A DNA stretch of 64,000 nt from Diplonema papillatum (taxonomy: Eukaryota > Euglenozoa > Diplonemea > Diplonemida > Diplonemidae). Shown here one piece after another: positions 41,486 through 54,208 of the stretch. The DNA is taken from NCBI GenBank assembly GCA_030068145.1, contig JAPJBO010000513.1, forward strand, positions 1 through 64,000, given 5' to 3'. Numbering within the stretch: the stretch's first letter is position 1; every line of letters starts with the position of its first letter. The notes beneath the pieces were generated by a model that had not been told where the DNA came from, ran no database searches, and saw nothing but the letters and a program-made list of their open reading frames with translations. Position numbers and translations under genes: made by a program.

Positions 41486-41989
41486 GTACTTGCCTTTCAG
41501 AGTTGATCGCATTGTTGCCCACGACTCAGTCCACAAAATGGATGCCAAGCCTGTCCGGCATAAGACGCACGCAGGCAGAGATATTCGTAACCTGCAAGAT
41601 ACCCGAGCATCTTTTGCCGTGCAATGGCGCCCATCTATTTCTGGTACCAGGACGTACCTGTGCACGACTCTGCTCTGAGAGGACAAGGACGCCTCCTCCC
41701 TCGCGCTCCGTCTCTTCCGATGTTATTGTCCCGTGTTCCCACCGCATCGAGCCACAGGGGGGTCGTGTTCGAGTGTTCACGTTTGCCTTGGAGTGGGGGA
41801 AACCTGGATTGACGCGGTCTGCCTAAGCGCGGGGCTCTCAAGAACTGGGGTGACACTTTGCTCTGCTCTCCCAGCCCCATTTTGACGAGTTAGTCTAGAG
41901 TTAGGTGAAAAAGAAGCCGGTTCTTCTGAATGTGTGCTTCACTTGCCACAGTTTCTTCTTGTTTCACCCCAAAACACCTGCCAAAACAC

Positions 41990-42150
41990 CTGAAATCACT
42001 TGTAAATTTTACTAGTGCACTTGCAAGTGCACTTGTAAATTTCACAAGTGCCCTTGTAAATTTTACAAGTGCACTTGTAAATTTTACTAGTGGCACTTGT
42101 AAACCATTTTCACTTGTAAAACCACTAGTAAATTTACTAGTGAAAGCCTT
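41990..42150. repeat. CACTTGTAAATTTTACTAGT repeat cluster
   Basis: Seven or eight 18-20-bp units in alternating orientation, same family as 34215-34260 and 39345-39460. Sequence between 41486 and 41989 shows nothing recognisable. Confidence 0.85.
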
Positions 42151-42194
42151 TACTACTGCACCGTGCAACTTTTATATTTTTTGACGGACAGATG

Positions 42195-43254
42195 ACGGCA
42201 TGGCAAACCATACAAAATACGGCCCGAGACCCCTCACCCTTGAGGGCCCCATGCCGGACATCGTCCGCCACAGTCTATCTGACACGTTCCCCCAGAGACT
42301 TCTTTTGACATCACGAAATCTCAAAGCGAACTTCAACTCTAAAGAAACCCTGCTCGTGTATCAACCATGCACGAAGCTAGTGTTCTGCCTAAACACCTAG
42401 CCTAAGGGGTTTCCCACCGTGAAGAGGAGTTCGATAACCAACACGCAGTCCGTCAATACCGCACTTTTTCTTGTCCCAGCGCGATCTGGCAGACACGAGG
42501 TCATATCTCCTCGAAACAGGAGAGATTAGTGATTTTACTAACAATCTTGCGGGTTGCCCTCCAATGCATTGTAATGCTACCCACATGTTGCTCCAAGAAA
42601 ATCTCTCACTTTTTAGGTAGCAAGGGGGGTCCCCAAAAATCACCCGAGGCTCGAAAAAACGTTTCCACACCGCCTCAACCCGCTACGGATGGAGAGAAAT
42701 GGGGCTGTCCAGGTCTTCTTCGGATGATAGAAAGCCTTCAAGGGAAACTGTGGGCCGAACTCACGAGTCTATCGACTACCCGACGGGAAACCTGGAGCTC
42801 CTCGGAAAGGATTCGAAACACATCTATTCACAGCAGCGAACACGTTGATCATTTTCTGACGTGGCCTCCGGACTGAACTCCAGCTCTGGTTCTGACTTTT
42901 TTCGTAATTTTACAACAATCTTGCGGGTTGCCCTTCAAGGTATTGTGCAGGCTAAAAAGACGCAGGCAGCGGTTGATCAGAATTCCTTACCTGCAAATGA
43001 CAGGGTAAATCAAAGTGGGAAACCGATCAACCGGCACGCACAAACAAAACGAAGCGCTTGTCCCTTTCGACATAAATAGTAAGTTCCCCGTCCGTCAACG
43101 GTTAGGAAAATCCGTCAATCACGTCTCAGCGTCTTCCTGACGGCGGGAATCGATTGACAAAAGGAATCCCAGGGTTTTGCGAGGAGCGGAAGAGAAGCCG
43201 CTACCGACGTTGCTTTTCTTTTTAGAAACATTTTCTCCTTTCCTCCTTTACTTT
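42195..43254. other. Mosaic of dispersed repeat pieces
   Basis: Family A end block (42317-42348), family E copy (42360-42412), family B pieces (42538-42610 and 42905-43060). No gene. Confidence 0.6.
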
Positions 43255-43407
43255 GATCATAGGTGTCACGGCAAGTTTTGGCAGCCGCTGCTTAACAAAA
43301 TTTGACGTAGGCGGCTTTTGATTTACATCTGAATGACACCTCAATACAAAAAGGTTGTCGACAACTAACAAGTAAAAGAATACAACAAAACTACGCATTT
43401 CTTTCGA
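43255..43407. repeat. Copy of mutase intron end
   Basis: 43335-43407 matches 18385-18460 (CTGAATGACACCTCAA; GTTGTCGACAACTAAC). 43255-43300 matches 53055-53100 (GGTGTCACGG...GCAGCCG-TGCTTAAC). Confidence 0.8.
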
Positions 43408-43520
43408 AGCTGGAACGAGTAATGATCTCTACAGCGGCAAATACCGGTTATAAGCTTCGTCTTATCCAGTCAGGGTTCACCATTTCGGGTCCTTACACGT
43501 GTGCGACAACGAGGCCTTAG
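43408..43520 (-). rRNA. LSU-like fragment, domain II region
   Basis: The minus strand contains CACACGTGTAAGGACCCGAAA, TGGTGAACC and CTGGATAAGACGAAGC, following LSU GTGTTAGGACCCGAAAGATGGTGAAC...GGATAAGACGAAGCC but lacking GA in GAAAGATGG. More diverged than the other pieces. Confidence 0.6.
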
Positions 43521-43611
43521 ACGAAACTCAAAAGAGAACCGCTAAGAACTTCGTTTTGATTATTCCTTCTCGGGTTAAGAGACCAACAAAAGTCTCTCTA
43601 AGAGAACCCGT

Positions 43612-43672
43612 TCATGAATGGTCACACGGAGACCCTAAACCCCCGGAGTTCCAAGCGAACTTAAATCTAAAA
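43612..43672 (+). repeat. Family A end block
   Basis: TGGTCACACGGAGACCCTAA, CCCCCGGAGTTCCAAGCG; almost identical to 2500-2560. Confidence 0.75.
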
Positions 43673-44049
43673 AGACTCAAGAAAATCGATCCCTTGTTAT
43701 TCCATGCTTCATCGTTCACGGCGAACGCCTGCTTTGGGCACGCTGGTTTGTTCACAGTAATATCGGTGGTACCTGCCCCTCCTACATCTCTGTGCACTTA
43801 TTGAGTATCGGGTTGTGCTGCGTGTTCAACGATTGGCACATCTCTTTTCAGTGCAGCCTATGGGCTTGTCACCCAAAGCCACGCGGGGTAGACTCCTTGC
43901 TTCGAGGAAAGAGGTAGGAAATAAGGATCGTTGTGCGTCTCTCTCGCACTCGTCCACAGAACACACGGGACTGGTGCTTTCTAAGGCACCGGATGATACG
44001 AGGCGGCGCCAAAACGGAGAGTTTGGGCTAAAGGGTTCTGGCAACCAAT

Positions 44050-44220
44050 AAAGGCTTCTTAGCATCAGAGCAAAAGAGCTTCTCTGCTCAGAAGCTTCCC
44101 GGTGGCCGACAGAGACTTCTTAACTCAGAGCAAACGGGTCCTATGTTCAGAAACTTTCCTGTAGCCAAGAGAGACTTCTTAAGTCAGAAAAAGGGCTTCT
44201 CTGCTCAGAAGCTTCCCCAA
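44050..44220. repeat. ~57-bp minisatellite, three units
   Basis: Each unit has GAGACTTCTTA, TCAGAGCAAA, and CTGCTCAGAAGCTTCC or a variant. 44221-45090 beyond it shows nothing recognisable. Confidence 0.8.
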
Positions 44221-45092
44221 AATGATTTGAACACCCATTCGGCCTCAGAATACGGGTTCCGGCGGGTGCAGGGAGTGATTTGTTGTTTAGTCGGTCCACC
44301 CGCTTCTGCTGGATCGTGCTATGTCGTGAGGCATTGCAACGGGGAACTCGTGTCGGCGAGAGTGGACGTGTCCCTGTACCGTCAACAAGGCGATCTGCAT
44401 CGACAATGCTGCGTCCGCACGGAATGGTGCCGTAAGGGCATCTCCTCGCTCGTGTTCGGTTCACGACCCTCTCCTTTTCGCCGCAGCAAACCATAACCCT
44501 TTTCATATTTTTTTGCCTTTGTTCCTTTGGTGTTCTTCGTCCTCGTAGCCTCCACGTCTTTCTTCTGCTCAGCAGTCTCTCGCCGTTTCTCTGCATCTTT
44601 TTGGTCGCCCTTTTTGCCGCCTACTGCATGGCATCCAGAATGCGAGTCTTATCCGGCTTTCAAGGAGCCCTCCCAGGCAACTGCCACTGAGCGAATTTTG
44701 CCGGAAACACAGTGCCCTGCCCTGTCAGCCCCATCAACAGCCACGCGGCAGCGCAGCGTCTCTAAATCCATCTGTCCGTCTGACCACAGTCTGACTGTCT
44801 AGCTGTTCTTTTCATGCTGGTTGCCTTTTGCGCGCAGTATCTTGTAAGGCGGTGTTCTGACTACCGAAATCATAACTTGTGGCCAAGGAGCCGTACAAAC
44901 GGCTTCCGACCTTCCGAGCAGGCCGGAAGAGTCCACCACTCCCAGTCTGCTCAGAATCTCAGCTCGCTCGCGGTCCGACTGGCTCGTCGAACACATTGAG
45001 TCGCGTTTCGCTCGTCAGGGGGGGTCACTTTCGGCTTTTTGCGCACGTTTTAAGTCCACTCCGCTACGGTTCGTCCGGCAAGATGACACGGC

Positions 45093-46260
45093 CGCCTCTC
45101 GCTCCCTCACACAACCGCTCACGCTCTTGCATGGAAATGTGGCAAACACACGAAGATCATTAACAGTTGGTTCGTTTTCTACTTACCCTACCCTTTTACG
45201 CAGCGGCACTGAGACTGGAGCTAATTGCAGCACGAGACGCACACCAAGGAGGAGAATATTACCTGCACCTTTTCCTCCTTCGAGATTTCGCAACTGCCAG
45301 CCACCTGCCGAGTATTTCCTACTGAGCAGGTGCTTCTACAAAACAAAGAGGAGACTGCCACCGAGGCACCGGGGGAAGTGACTCGTTTCGATCGATTGGA
45401 GGCATGCGCTGAGTCAGTCCACCCCCACAGCCCACCCCTATCCCCTGCAACCGCATCGAGTTTCCTGCTGCTGTCAGTCACAGTGTGTATAGAGGCTGTC
45501 AACAGTCCATCACAGTCTGACTGCAGTCTATCGGACCGGCGCATCTGGAGGGCGAGAGTAGGCGGTGCGGGGGCGGGCGGTACGTGGTGCCGCTGGAGGA
45601 GCTCGCGTTCCAAGACAGCCAGCGGCGGCGGGACGTGGAGAGGGAGCGTGCGCGGCAGGATGCGGCGGGCACCGTGCAGCGGCGGAAGAGCGCGGTCGAC
45701 CTTCCGCCGGAACCGACGCACACGCCGCCGCCGAAGCAGCAGAGCAGCGAAGCGAGCGGGCACTCGCAGTCGCAGCAAGCGGAAGGCGTCCTCGACGGCG
45801 TCACCGACCACGCCGCAGCCTCAAAATCAAGCGTGCCGCGGTTGAAGCGCGGCAGTCGCACCCTGCCGTCGCAACGCATGGATCATCAGCATTTTGTATT
45901 TTGAATGGGCTAGAGGGGGGAGAAACCGTACAGCCTACAAGTAGTCTTCTTTGTTGAACGTTTACACCCCCCATATTTACCTGCACATTTTCCTCCTTCG
46001 AGATTTCACAACTGCCAGCCACCTGCCGAGTATTTCCTACAAAGCAGGTGCTTCTACAAAATAAACAAAGAGGAGAATGCCACCGAGGCGCCGGGGGAAG
46101 TGACTCGTTTCGATTGATTGGAGGCATGCGCTGAGTCAGTCCACCCCCTACAGCCCACCCCTATCCCCTGCAACCGCATCGAATTTCCTGGCTGCTGCCA
46201 GTCACAGTGTGTATAGAGGCTGTCAACAGTCCATCACAGTCTGACTGCAGTCTATCGACC
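45093..46260. repeat. Segmental duplications before the unknown gene
   Basis: 45093-45265 is repeated at 47425-47590 (CTCGCTCCCTCACACAACCG). 45225-45530 is repeated at 45955-46230 (GAGTATTTCCTAC region, CAGCCCACCCCTATCCCCTG). Confidence 0.85.
45543..45895 (+). pseudogene. Truncated duplicate of coding exon 46545-46900
   Basis: Nearly identical to the first half of the 46505 exon, diverging after SQRMD, where the copy continues into unrelated sequence and a stop. It lacks the first ~14 codons. Confidence 0.8.
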
Positions 46261-46504
46261 GGCGCATCACAGTCTGGCTGCAGTCTATCGGACCGGCGCA
46301 TCACAGTCTGGCTGCAGTCTATCGGACCGGCGCATCACAGCCTGACTGCAGTCTATCGGACCGGCGCATCACAGTCTGGCTGCAGTCTATCGGACCGGCG
46401 CATCACAGTCTGACTGCAGTCTATCGGACCGGCGCATCACAGTCTGGCTGCAGTCTATCGGACCGGCGCATCACAGTCTGACTGCAGTCTATCGGACCGG
46501 CGCA
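46225..46504. repeat. 34-bp minisatellite, ~8 units
   Basis: The unit is CATCACAGTCTGGCTGCAG followed by TCTATCGGACCGGCG; units alternate CTGGCTG and CTGACTG. Each unit has CTGCAG as a possible acceptor, and the last runs into the coding exon. Confidence 0.95.
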
Positions 46505-47185
46505 ATGCGGCTGCCGGCGGCGGCGCAGGGACAAGGCGGCCGGAAGGTGGAGGGCGAGAGTAGGCGGTGCGGGGGCGGGTGGTACGTGGTGCCGCTGGAG
46601 GAGCTCGCGTTCCAAGACAGCCAGCGGCGGCGGGACGTGGAGAGGGAGCGTGCGCGGCAGGATGCGGCGGGCACCGTGCAGCGGCGGAAGAGCGCGGTCG
46701 ACCTTCCGCCGGAACCGACGCACACGCCGCCGCCGAAGCAGCAGAGCAGCGAAGCGAGCGGGCACTCGCAGTCGCAGCAAGCGGAAGGCGTCCTCGACGG
46801 CGTCACCGACCACGCCGCCGCCTCGAAAGCAGCCGCGCTGCGTGTGAAGCGCGGCAGGCGCTCTCTGCCGTCGCAGCGCATGGACCTCGAAAAACTCCGC
46901 ATGCACCGCTTGCGGTGTGAGCTGGGCGTCGCGGCCGCGATCAAACCGAAGGACCTGCAGTACAAGCAAGCTTCGAAGGACAACCTAGTCCGGCAGCTTC
47001 GCGGCAACGTGGACGTGTCGTCGCTCTCCGCCGACTCCCTCTCCAGTCTGACGGCCATGGGCATCGACGCCGCCATGCTCGATCCGAACAAAGTCACCGC
47101 AGTGTCAGACGTTACCGTTTTCGACATCCGCGTACACAGCATCGACGACCCCCCCATGGACGTCAACATCCGGTCGGTCATGGAG
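46505..47185 (+). CDS. Unknown protein, possible first coding exon
   Basis: 227 GC-rich codons. N-terminal half: Arg/Gln/Ser-rich and low complexity (QDSQRRRDVERERARQ). C-terminal half: compact and more ordered, with LRCELGVAAAIKPKDLQYKQ, LRGNVDVSSLSADSLSSL, AVSDVTVFDIRVHSID. Nothing recognised; no signal peptide or membrane helix. The frame reaches a TGA at 47189, but a GT at 47186 (GAG|GTCTGAG) in phase 0 could join it to the phase-0 exon at 54209, giving VME-TVADAF, across a 7-kb intron. The donor is weak, so it may instead be an independent gene ending at 47191. The first half is duplicated at 45543. Confidence 0.55.
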
Positions 47186-47370
47186 GTCTGAGTTTCATTT
47201 GTAATCGTGTCCACCCGTATCCGCATCTTTATACCCACGAACCACTATACGATAGTCACACCCATCCTCACATACTGGTAACACAAAGGATCTCTCTCAT
47301 TCCGTCTCCACCGATCTTACATTCAGCAACACAAGTAGTACTCACCGATCCTCATGATTTTTTTGGTCGT

Positions 47371-47405
47371 ATAAGACGCTAGTCTTAGAAGATTAATATA
47401 ACCGA
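47371..47405 (+). repeat. Unoccupied copy of the 15029 insertion site
   Basis: GGTCGTATAAGAC, TAGTCTTAGAAGATTAATAT, AACCGAC; equals both flanks of the inner element (14993-15028 and 18022 onward) with one ATAT. Confidence 0.75.
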
Positions 47406-47676
47406 CTAATGATATACTGTGAAACAGGGCCTCTCGCTCCCTCACACAACCGCTCACGCTCTTGCTTGGAAATGTGGCAAACACACGAAGATCCTTAACA
47501 TTTGGTTCGTTTTCTGCACACCCTTTTACGCAGCGGCACTGAGACTGAAGCTAATCTCAACACGAGACACACCAAGGAAGAATATTATTGTTGAAGCTCA
47601 AAGGATACCCACTTCGGGCGGAGGAAAAATAATATGCGTGCTCGAAAAGGTCGTCGTTGTACTACTTGTAGTAGTA

Positions 47677-48326
47677 CAGGGGACTTTAAAAACCCGGTGT
47701 CCGGTCGGGAAAACCCGGTGTGTCAAAAAAAGAGGAAAAAAAAAGTTAGAAAACTTCTGGGAATTTTTTTTTTCCAGATTTCTGTTTTGTCCAGGGGACT
47801 TTAAAAGTTTGGGGTCCGAGCCAAAAACCCGGTTTGAGCCAAAAAACCGGTTTGGTTATGTAGGTCGGTGTATCACACTTGCATGCGGTGCTGCATCACG
47901 AGCGGGCTACTTTCTGCACTCTGTGTGGAGTTTTCCGCACTCTAGGCACTCTCGGTTTCCATGATCCACATGAAGGAAGCAAAAAGAAGCACTGTGTTGG
48001 TCAGAAAAGCACATTTTTCTTTCAGAACAAAAGGTTGCAATAAGAAATGACAAAAAGGCGGAGACGTAAAGAAACACCAGCTTCATGATGAGCCCCCCAC
48101 TCCCCCCCACTCCCCGTTTTTCCCCCTTTTTAGGTTAAGCTGTTTTTTGAGGGCTTATTTGTACGCTATTACAGGCAGGTACGTTCATTACTACTATAGT
48201 ACTACTACACAGTGAAGGTGGTAAAACTTTGAAATCGGTCTATAAGATTTTTTTTTTTCCCCTCAAAAACTCAAACCGGTTTATTCGGTTTGTCAAACCG
48301 ATAAACCGGTATTTTAAAGTCCCCTG
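47677..48326. mobile_element. Possible element with CAGGGGACTTTAAAA ends
   Basis: CAGGGGACTTTAAAA-ACC at the left (47677) and its inverse at 48310-48326, followed inward on both sides by CCGG-rich blocks. A further left-end copy sits at 47790. Ends start with CAGGG as in hAT elements, but I find no 8-bp duplication. Confidence 0.5.
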
Positions 48327-48389
48327 TGTTTTGTCACTGTGTAGGCTGGAAATTTTCTCGTGGCGGGAACTACTGATCGCTCGTTCTTG

Positions 48390-51300
48390 CAGCACAAAGG
48401 ATACCCACTTCGTCCCCATTAGCGACGTATTCTTGCAGCGCAAAAGGATTCCCACTTCGTCCTCACTAGCGATTCTCACTCGTCCTCCCCACCCGCCTCA
48501 CATTCTTTCAGCACAAAGGATACCCACTTCGTTCCACTAGCGATTCTTACTCGTTCTTGCAGCACAAAGGATACCCACTTCGTCCCACCAGCGATTCTCA
48601 CTTGTTCTTGCAGCGCAAAGGATACCCACTTCGTCCTACTAGTGATTCTCACTCGTCCTCCCACCCGCCTCACATTCTTTCAGCACAAAGGATACCCACT
48701 TCGTCCCACCAGCGATTCTCACTTGTTCTTGCAGCGCAAAGGATACCCACTTCGTCCTACTAGTGATTCTCACTCGTCCTCCCACCCGCCTCACATTCTT
48801 TCAGCACAAAGGATACCCACTTCGTCCCACCAGCGATTCTCACTTGTTCTTGCAGCGCAAAGGATACCCACTTCGTCCTACTAGTGATTCTCACTCGTCC
48901 TCCCCACCCGCCTCACATTCTTTCAGCACAAAGGATACCCACTTCGTCCCACTAGCGATTCTCACTTGTTCTTGCAGCACAAAGGATACCCACTTCGTCC
49001 CACCAGCGATTCTCACTTGTTCTTGCAGCGCAAAGGATACCCACTTCGTCCTACTAGTGATTCTCACTCGTCCTCCCACCCGCCTCACATTCTTTCAGCA
49101 CAAAGGATACCCACTTCGTCCCACTAGCGATTCTCACTTGTTCTTGCAGCACAAAGGATACCCACTTCGTCCCACCAGCGATTCTCACTTGTTCTTGCAG
49201 CGCAAAGGATACCCACTTCGTCCTACTAGTGATTCTCACTCGTCCTCCCACCCGCCTCACATTCTTTCAGCACAAAGGATACCCACTTCGTCCCACCAGC
49301 GATTCTCACTTGTTCTTGCAGCGCAAAGGATACCCACTTCGTCCTACTAGTGATTCTCACTCGTCCTCCCACCCGCCTCACATTCTTTCAGCACAAAGGA
49401 TACCCACTTCGTCCCACCAGCGATTCTCACTTGTTCTTGCAGCGCAAAGGATACCCACTTCGTCCTACTAGTGATTCTCACTCGTCCTCCCACCCGCCTC
49501 ACATTCTTTCAGCACAAAGGATACCCACTTCGTCCCACTAGCGATTCTCACTTGTTCTTGCAGCACAAAGGATACCCACTTCGTCCCACCAGCGATTCTC
49601 ACTTGTTCTTGCAGCGCAAAGGATACCCACTTCGTCCTACTAGTGATTCTCACTCGTCCTCCCCACCCGCCTCACATTCTTTCAGCACAAAGGATACCCA
49701 CTTCGTCCCACTAGCGATTCTCACTTGTTCTTGCAGCACAAAGGATACCCACTTCGTCCCACTAGCGATTCTCACTTGTTCTTGCAGCACAAAGGATACC
49801 CACTTCGTCCCACCAGCGATTCTCACTTGTTCTTGCAGCGCAAAGGATACCCACTTCGTCCTACTAGTGATTCTCACTCGTCCTCCCACCCGCCTCACAT
49901 TCTTTCAGCACAAAGGATACCCACTTCGTCCCACTAGCGATTCTCACTTGTTCTTGCAGCACAAAGGATACCCACTTCGTCCCACCAGCGATTCTCACTT
50001 GTTCTTGCAGCGCAAAGGATACCCACTTCGTCCTACTAGTGATTCTCACTCGTCCTCCCACCCGCCTCACATTCTTTCAGCACAAAGGATACCCACTTCG
50101 TCCCACTAGCGATTCTCACTTGTTCTTGCAGCACAAAGGATACCCACTTCGTCCCACCAGCGATTCTCACTTGTTCTTGCAGCGCAAAGGATACCCACTT
50201 CGTCCTACTAGTGATTCTCACTCGTCCTCCCCACCCGCCTCACATTCTTTCAGCACAAAGGATACCCACTTCGTCCCACTAGCGATTCTCACTTGTTCTT
50301 GCAGCACAAAGGATACCCACTTCGTCCCACTAGCGATTCTCACTTGTTCTTGCAGCACAAAGGATACCCACTTCGTCCCACCAGCGATTCTCACTTGTTC
50401 TTGCAGCGCAAAGGATACCCACTTCGTCCTACTAGTGATTCTCACTCGTCCTCCCACCCGCCTCACATTCTTTCAGCACAAAGGATACCCACTTCGTCCC
50501 ACTAGCGATTCTCACTTGTTCTTGCAGCACAAAGGATACCCACTTCGTCCCACCAGCGATTCTCACTTGTTCTTGCAGCGCAAAGGATACCCACTTCGTC
50601 CTACTAGTGATTCTCACTCGTCCTCCCACCCGCCTCACATTCTTTCAGCACAAAGGATACCCACTTCGTCCCACCAGCGATTCTCACTTGTTCTTGCAGC
50701 GCAAAGGATACCCACTTCGTCCTACTAGTGATTCTCACTCGTCCTCCCACCCGCCTCACATTCTTTCAGCACAAAGGATACCCACTTCGTCCCACCAGCG
50801 ATTCTCACTTGTTCTTGCAGCGCAAAGGATACCCACTTCGTCCTACTAGTGATTCTCACTCGTCCTCCCCACCCGCCTCACATTCTTTCAGCACAAAGGA
50901 TACCCACTTCGTCCCACTAGCGATTCTCACTTGTTCTTGCAGCACAAAGGATACCCACTTCGTCCCACTAGCGATTCTCACTTGTTCTTGCAGCACAAAG
51001 GATACCCACTTCGTCCCACCAGCGATTCTCACTTGTTCTTGCAGCGCAAAGGATACCCACTTCGTCCTACTAGTGATTCTCACTCGTCCTCCCACCCGCC
51101 TCACATTCTTTCAGCACAAAGGATACCCACTTCGTCCCACTAGCGATTCTCACTTGTTCTTGCAGCACAAAGGATACCCACTTCGTCCCACCAGCGATTC
51201 TCACTTGTTCTTGCAGCGCAAAGGATACCCACTTCGTCCTACTAGTGATTCTCACTCGTCCTCCCACCCGCCTCACATTCTTTCAGCACAAAGGATACCC

Positions 51301-52375
51301 ACTTCGTCCCACTAGCGATTCTCACTTGTTCTTGCAGCACAAAGGATACCCACTTCGTCCCACCAGCGATTCTCACTTGTTCTTGCAGCGCAAAGGATAC
51401 CCACTTCGTCCTACTAGTGATTCTCACTCGTCCTCCCCACCCGCCTCACATTCTTTCAGCACAAAGGATACCCACTTCGTCCCACTAGCGATTCTCACTT
51501 GTTCTTGCAGCACAAAGGATACCCACTTCGTCCCACTAGCGATTCTCACTTGTTCTTGCAGCACAAAGGATACCCACTTCGTCCCACTAGCGATTCTCAC
51601 TTGTTCTTGCAGCACAAAGGATACCCACTTCGTCCCACCAGCGATTCTCACTTGTTCTTGCAGCGCAAAGGATACCCACTTCGTCCTACTAGTGATTCTC
51701 ACTCGTCCTCCCCACCCGCCTCACATTCTTTCAGCACAAAGGATACCCACTTCGTCCTACTAGTGATTCTCACTCGTCCTCCCACCCGCCTCACATTCTT
51801 TCAGCACAAAGGATACCCACTTCGTCCCACCAGCGATTCTCACTTGTTCTTGCAGCACAAAGGATACCCACTTCGTCCCACTAGCGATTCTCACTTGTTC
51901 TTGCAGCACAAAGGATACCCACTTCGTCCCACTAGCGATTCTCACTTGTTCTTGCAGCACAAAGGATACCCACTTCGTCCCACCAGCGATTCTCACTTGT
52001 TCTTGCAGCGCAAAGGATACCCACTTCGTCCTACTAGTGATTCTCACTCGTCCTCCCCACCCGCCTCACATTCTTTCAGCACAAAGGATACCCACTTCGT
52101 CCCACTAGCGATTCTCACTTGTTCTTGCAGCACAAAGGATACCCACTTCGTCCCACTAGCGATTCTCACTTGTTCTTGCAGCACAAAGGATACCCACTTC
52201 GTCCCACCAGCGATTCTCACTTGTTCTTGCAGCGCAAAGGATACCCACTTCGTCCTACTAGTGATTCTCACTCGTCCTCCCCACCCGCCTCACATTCTTT
52301 CGCACAAAGGATACACAAGTGACTTATTCTTGCAGCGCAAAGGATACCCACTTCGTCCCACTAGCGATTCTCATT
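48390..52375 (+). repeat. 4-kb minisatellite of 51- and 70-bp units
   Basis: About 65-70 units. The 51-bp unit is GCACAAAGGATACCCACTTC, GTCCCACTAGCGATTCTCAC, TTGTTCTTGCA. The 70-bp form ends instead in CTCCCACCCGCCTCACATTC. They combine in higher-order units of 121, 172 and 223 bp. Every 51-bp unit carries TTCTTGCAG, a good 3' splice site. Diverged single units occur at 47585, 52880 and 53325. Frames through it are open on both strands but repetitive. Confidence 0.97.
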
Positions 52376-53860
52376 CATGCCGCCAAGTCAGTTTTTGCAG
52401 CACACGGCGTCGTCTCCACCGAGCTGCTCGCATTTTCACCACCCATCCCCAAAGGATACTCACTCATATCTTCTCTCTCCCTCTCTCCATCAAGGATCCT
52501 CAGTTCATCCCCACTAGCGATTCTCATCTTCCTGACCCCCACATTCTTGCAGCACAACGATACTCACATCTCCTCCATCCTCACAATTGCGTATTATTAA
52601 AATGACGGGGGCAGAGTATATCGTGCATTATTAAATACTGACGGGCAGAGTAAATCGTGTTGTAGCTAGCTTCAGACAGGAGGAGATCCCAGAAGCAAAA
52701 TCATGCCGGCTGTGCCCCTCGTGAAGACGATCTCGCCGACATTGGGTGGTTGAGTTCTCGCCAAATGACACCAACCAAGTGCCAAGTGTGTGTTCCTCCC
52801 GTCGTGTACACCGCACACGAACCTCGGGACTCAATATGACCCTTTGCAGATGCCATACTGAACGAGATTGCTCGTAGGACAGCACAAAGGACGCCCACTT
52901 CGTCCTCACAGGCGACACTCACGTCTTCTCCACCCATTTTGCAGCTCAAAGGACCCCCCTTCGGCCCCACCTGTATTCGCACATCTTTATGACCCTACAA
53001 TGATATGCAACACATATTTTTAACACAAAGGATGCTCATATAACGTACATATAAAAGGTGTCACGGGAGAAGCCGGCAGCCGGTGCTTAACGGTGGTTCA
53101 TGTACTTACAAAAGAACTCAGTGCATGCTAATCCATGTGGTTCATGTACTTAAAAGAACTCAATGCTTAACGGCTTATCACGTGGGCGGCCCTGAGTTTA
53201 CCCTCTCAGGTGACACCACTTTATCTTTAGCCATACTTCAACTAACTTTGTCTGCACCGATGCAGCGCAGTAGCACTCACACCATCCTCAGACCTTTTTT
53301 TTGGAGCACAATATTCCCCACCATCCTGCGGCACAAAGGATACCCACATCGTCCCCGCCTATCCTCAGACATTATTTTGTGCACGTCTTCTCACCCTTTC
53401 TGCGGCAAAGGATCCCCGCTTCGGCTCCACCTGTATTCGCACCATACGGTGATATGCAACACATACTTTTAGCACAACCATCCTGACCCAGACATTCTTA
53501 GTACTAACAATTTTGCGGGTTGCCCTTCAAAGTATTCTGCAGGCTATGAATACGTAGGCAGCATGTTTTGGTGGTTGATCAGATCCCATACCATGAAAAT
53601 GACACATCGTAAATACAAGCGGGATCCTGCCATGCGCTTTGCTCCAGTTCCTACAGAACCCTCATAACTCGCTCGCCGGCGGGTGGGGTGGAGTCGAGCG
53701 AATGGGATAGAGCCTAAGACCCGCCCCAATTCTCCTGTTGTAGGCTCGGGGTGGTGTGCTCATCCTGCCATGCGCTTTGCTCCAGCTCCTACCGTTTACT
53801 AAATAAGTTGTAGATATCGCCCCAACGCCTTCCATCAATTTTCCACACATTTTTTGCAGA
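52376..53860. other. Non-coding with diverged satellite units
   Basis: Degenerate pieces of the preceding array (to about 53470), a family B copy (53505-53620), and a block (53640-53860) repeated at 54000-54208 before the true exon. Confidence 0.6.
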
Positions 53861-54010
53861 CTGTCGCCGATGTCCGTGGCGGGCGAACCGTTCACCGACG
53901 GGTTCAAGCGCTGCTTCCTGCGCCCGTTTGTCGAGCGCTACGTGTTCGTCGTCTTCTAGTTCGTGTTCGTCGCCTTTTTCCAGAAGCACACTCACCAGCG
54001 CCGCGCTTTC
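53861..54010 (+). pseudogene. Tandem dead copy of exon at 54209
   Basis: Same acceptor (TTTTTTGCAG) and start (ACTGTCGCCGATG), lacks 27 bp, and contains an in-frame TAG where the intact copy reads TGG (VFWFVFV). It stops matching after about 145 bp. Confidence 0.85.
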
Positions 54011-54208
54011 TCGCGAGACAGAACCCTGCTAACTTGCTCGCCGGCGGGTGGGGTCGAGCGAACGGGATAGAGCCGAAGACCCGCCCCAACCCACTCGAAT
54101 TTTCCTGTAGACTCGGGGTGGTGTGCTCCAAACGTATACTAAAGAAATTGTAGTTATCACCTCCAGGCATCCAACGCCTTCCATCAAATTGCCACACATT
54201 TTTTGCAG

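Noticed and set aside
48390..52605. Long plus- and minus-strand ORFs (up to 368 codons) in the minisatellite
   Set aside because: The unit lacks stops in several frames, so open frames arise on both strands; amino-acid sequence simply follows the DNA repeat.
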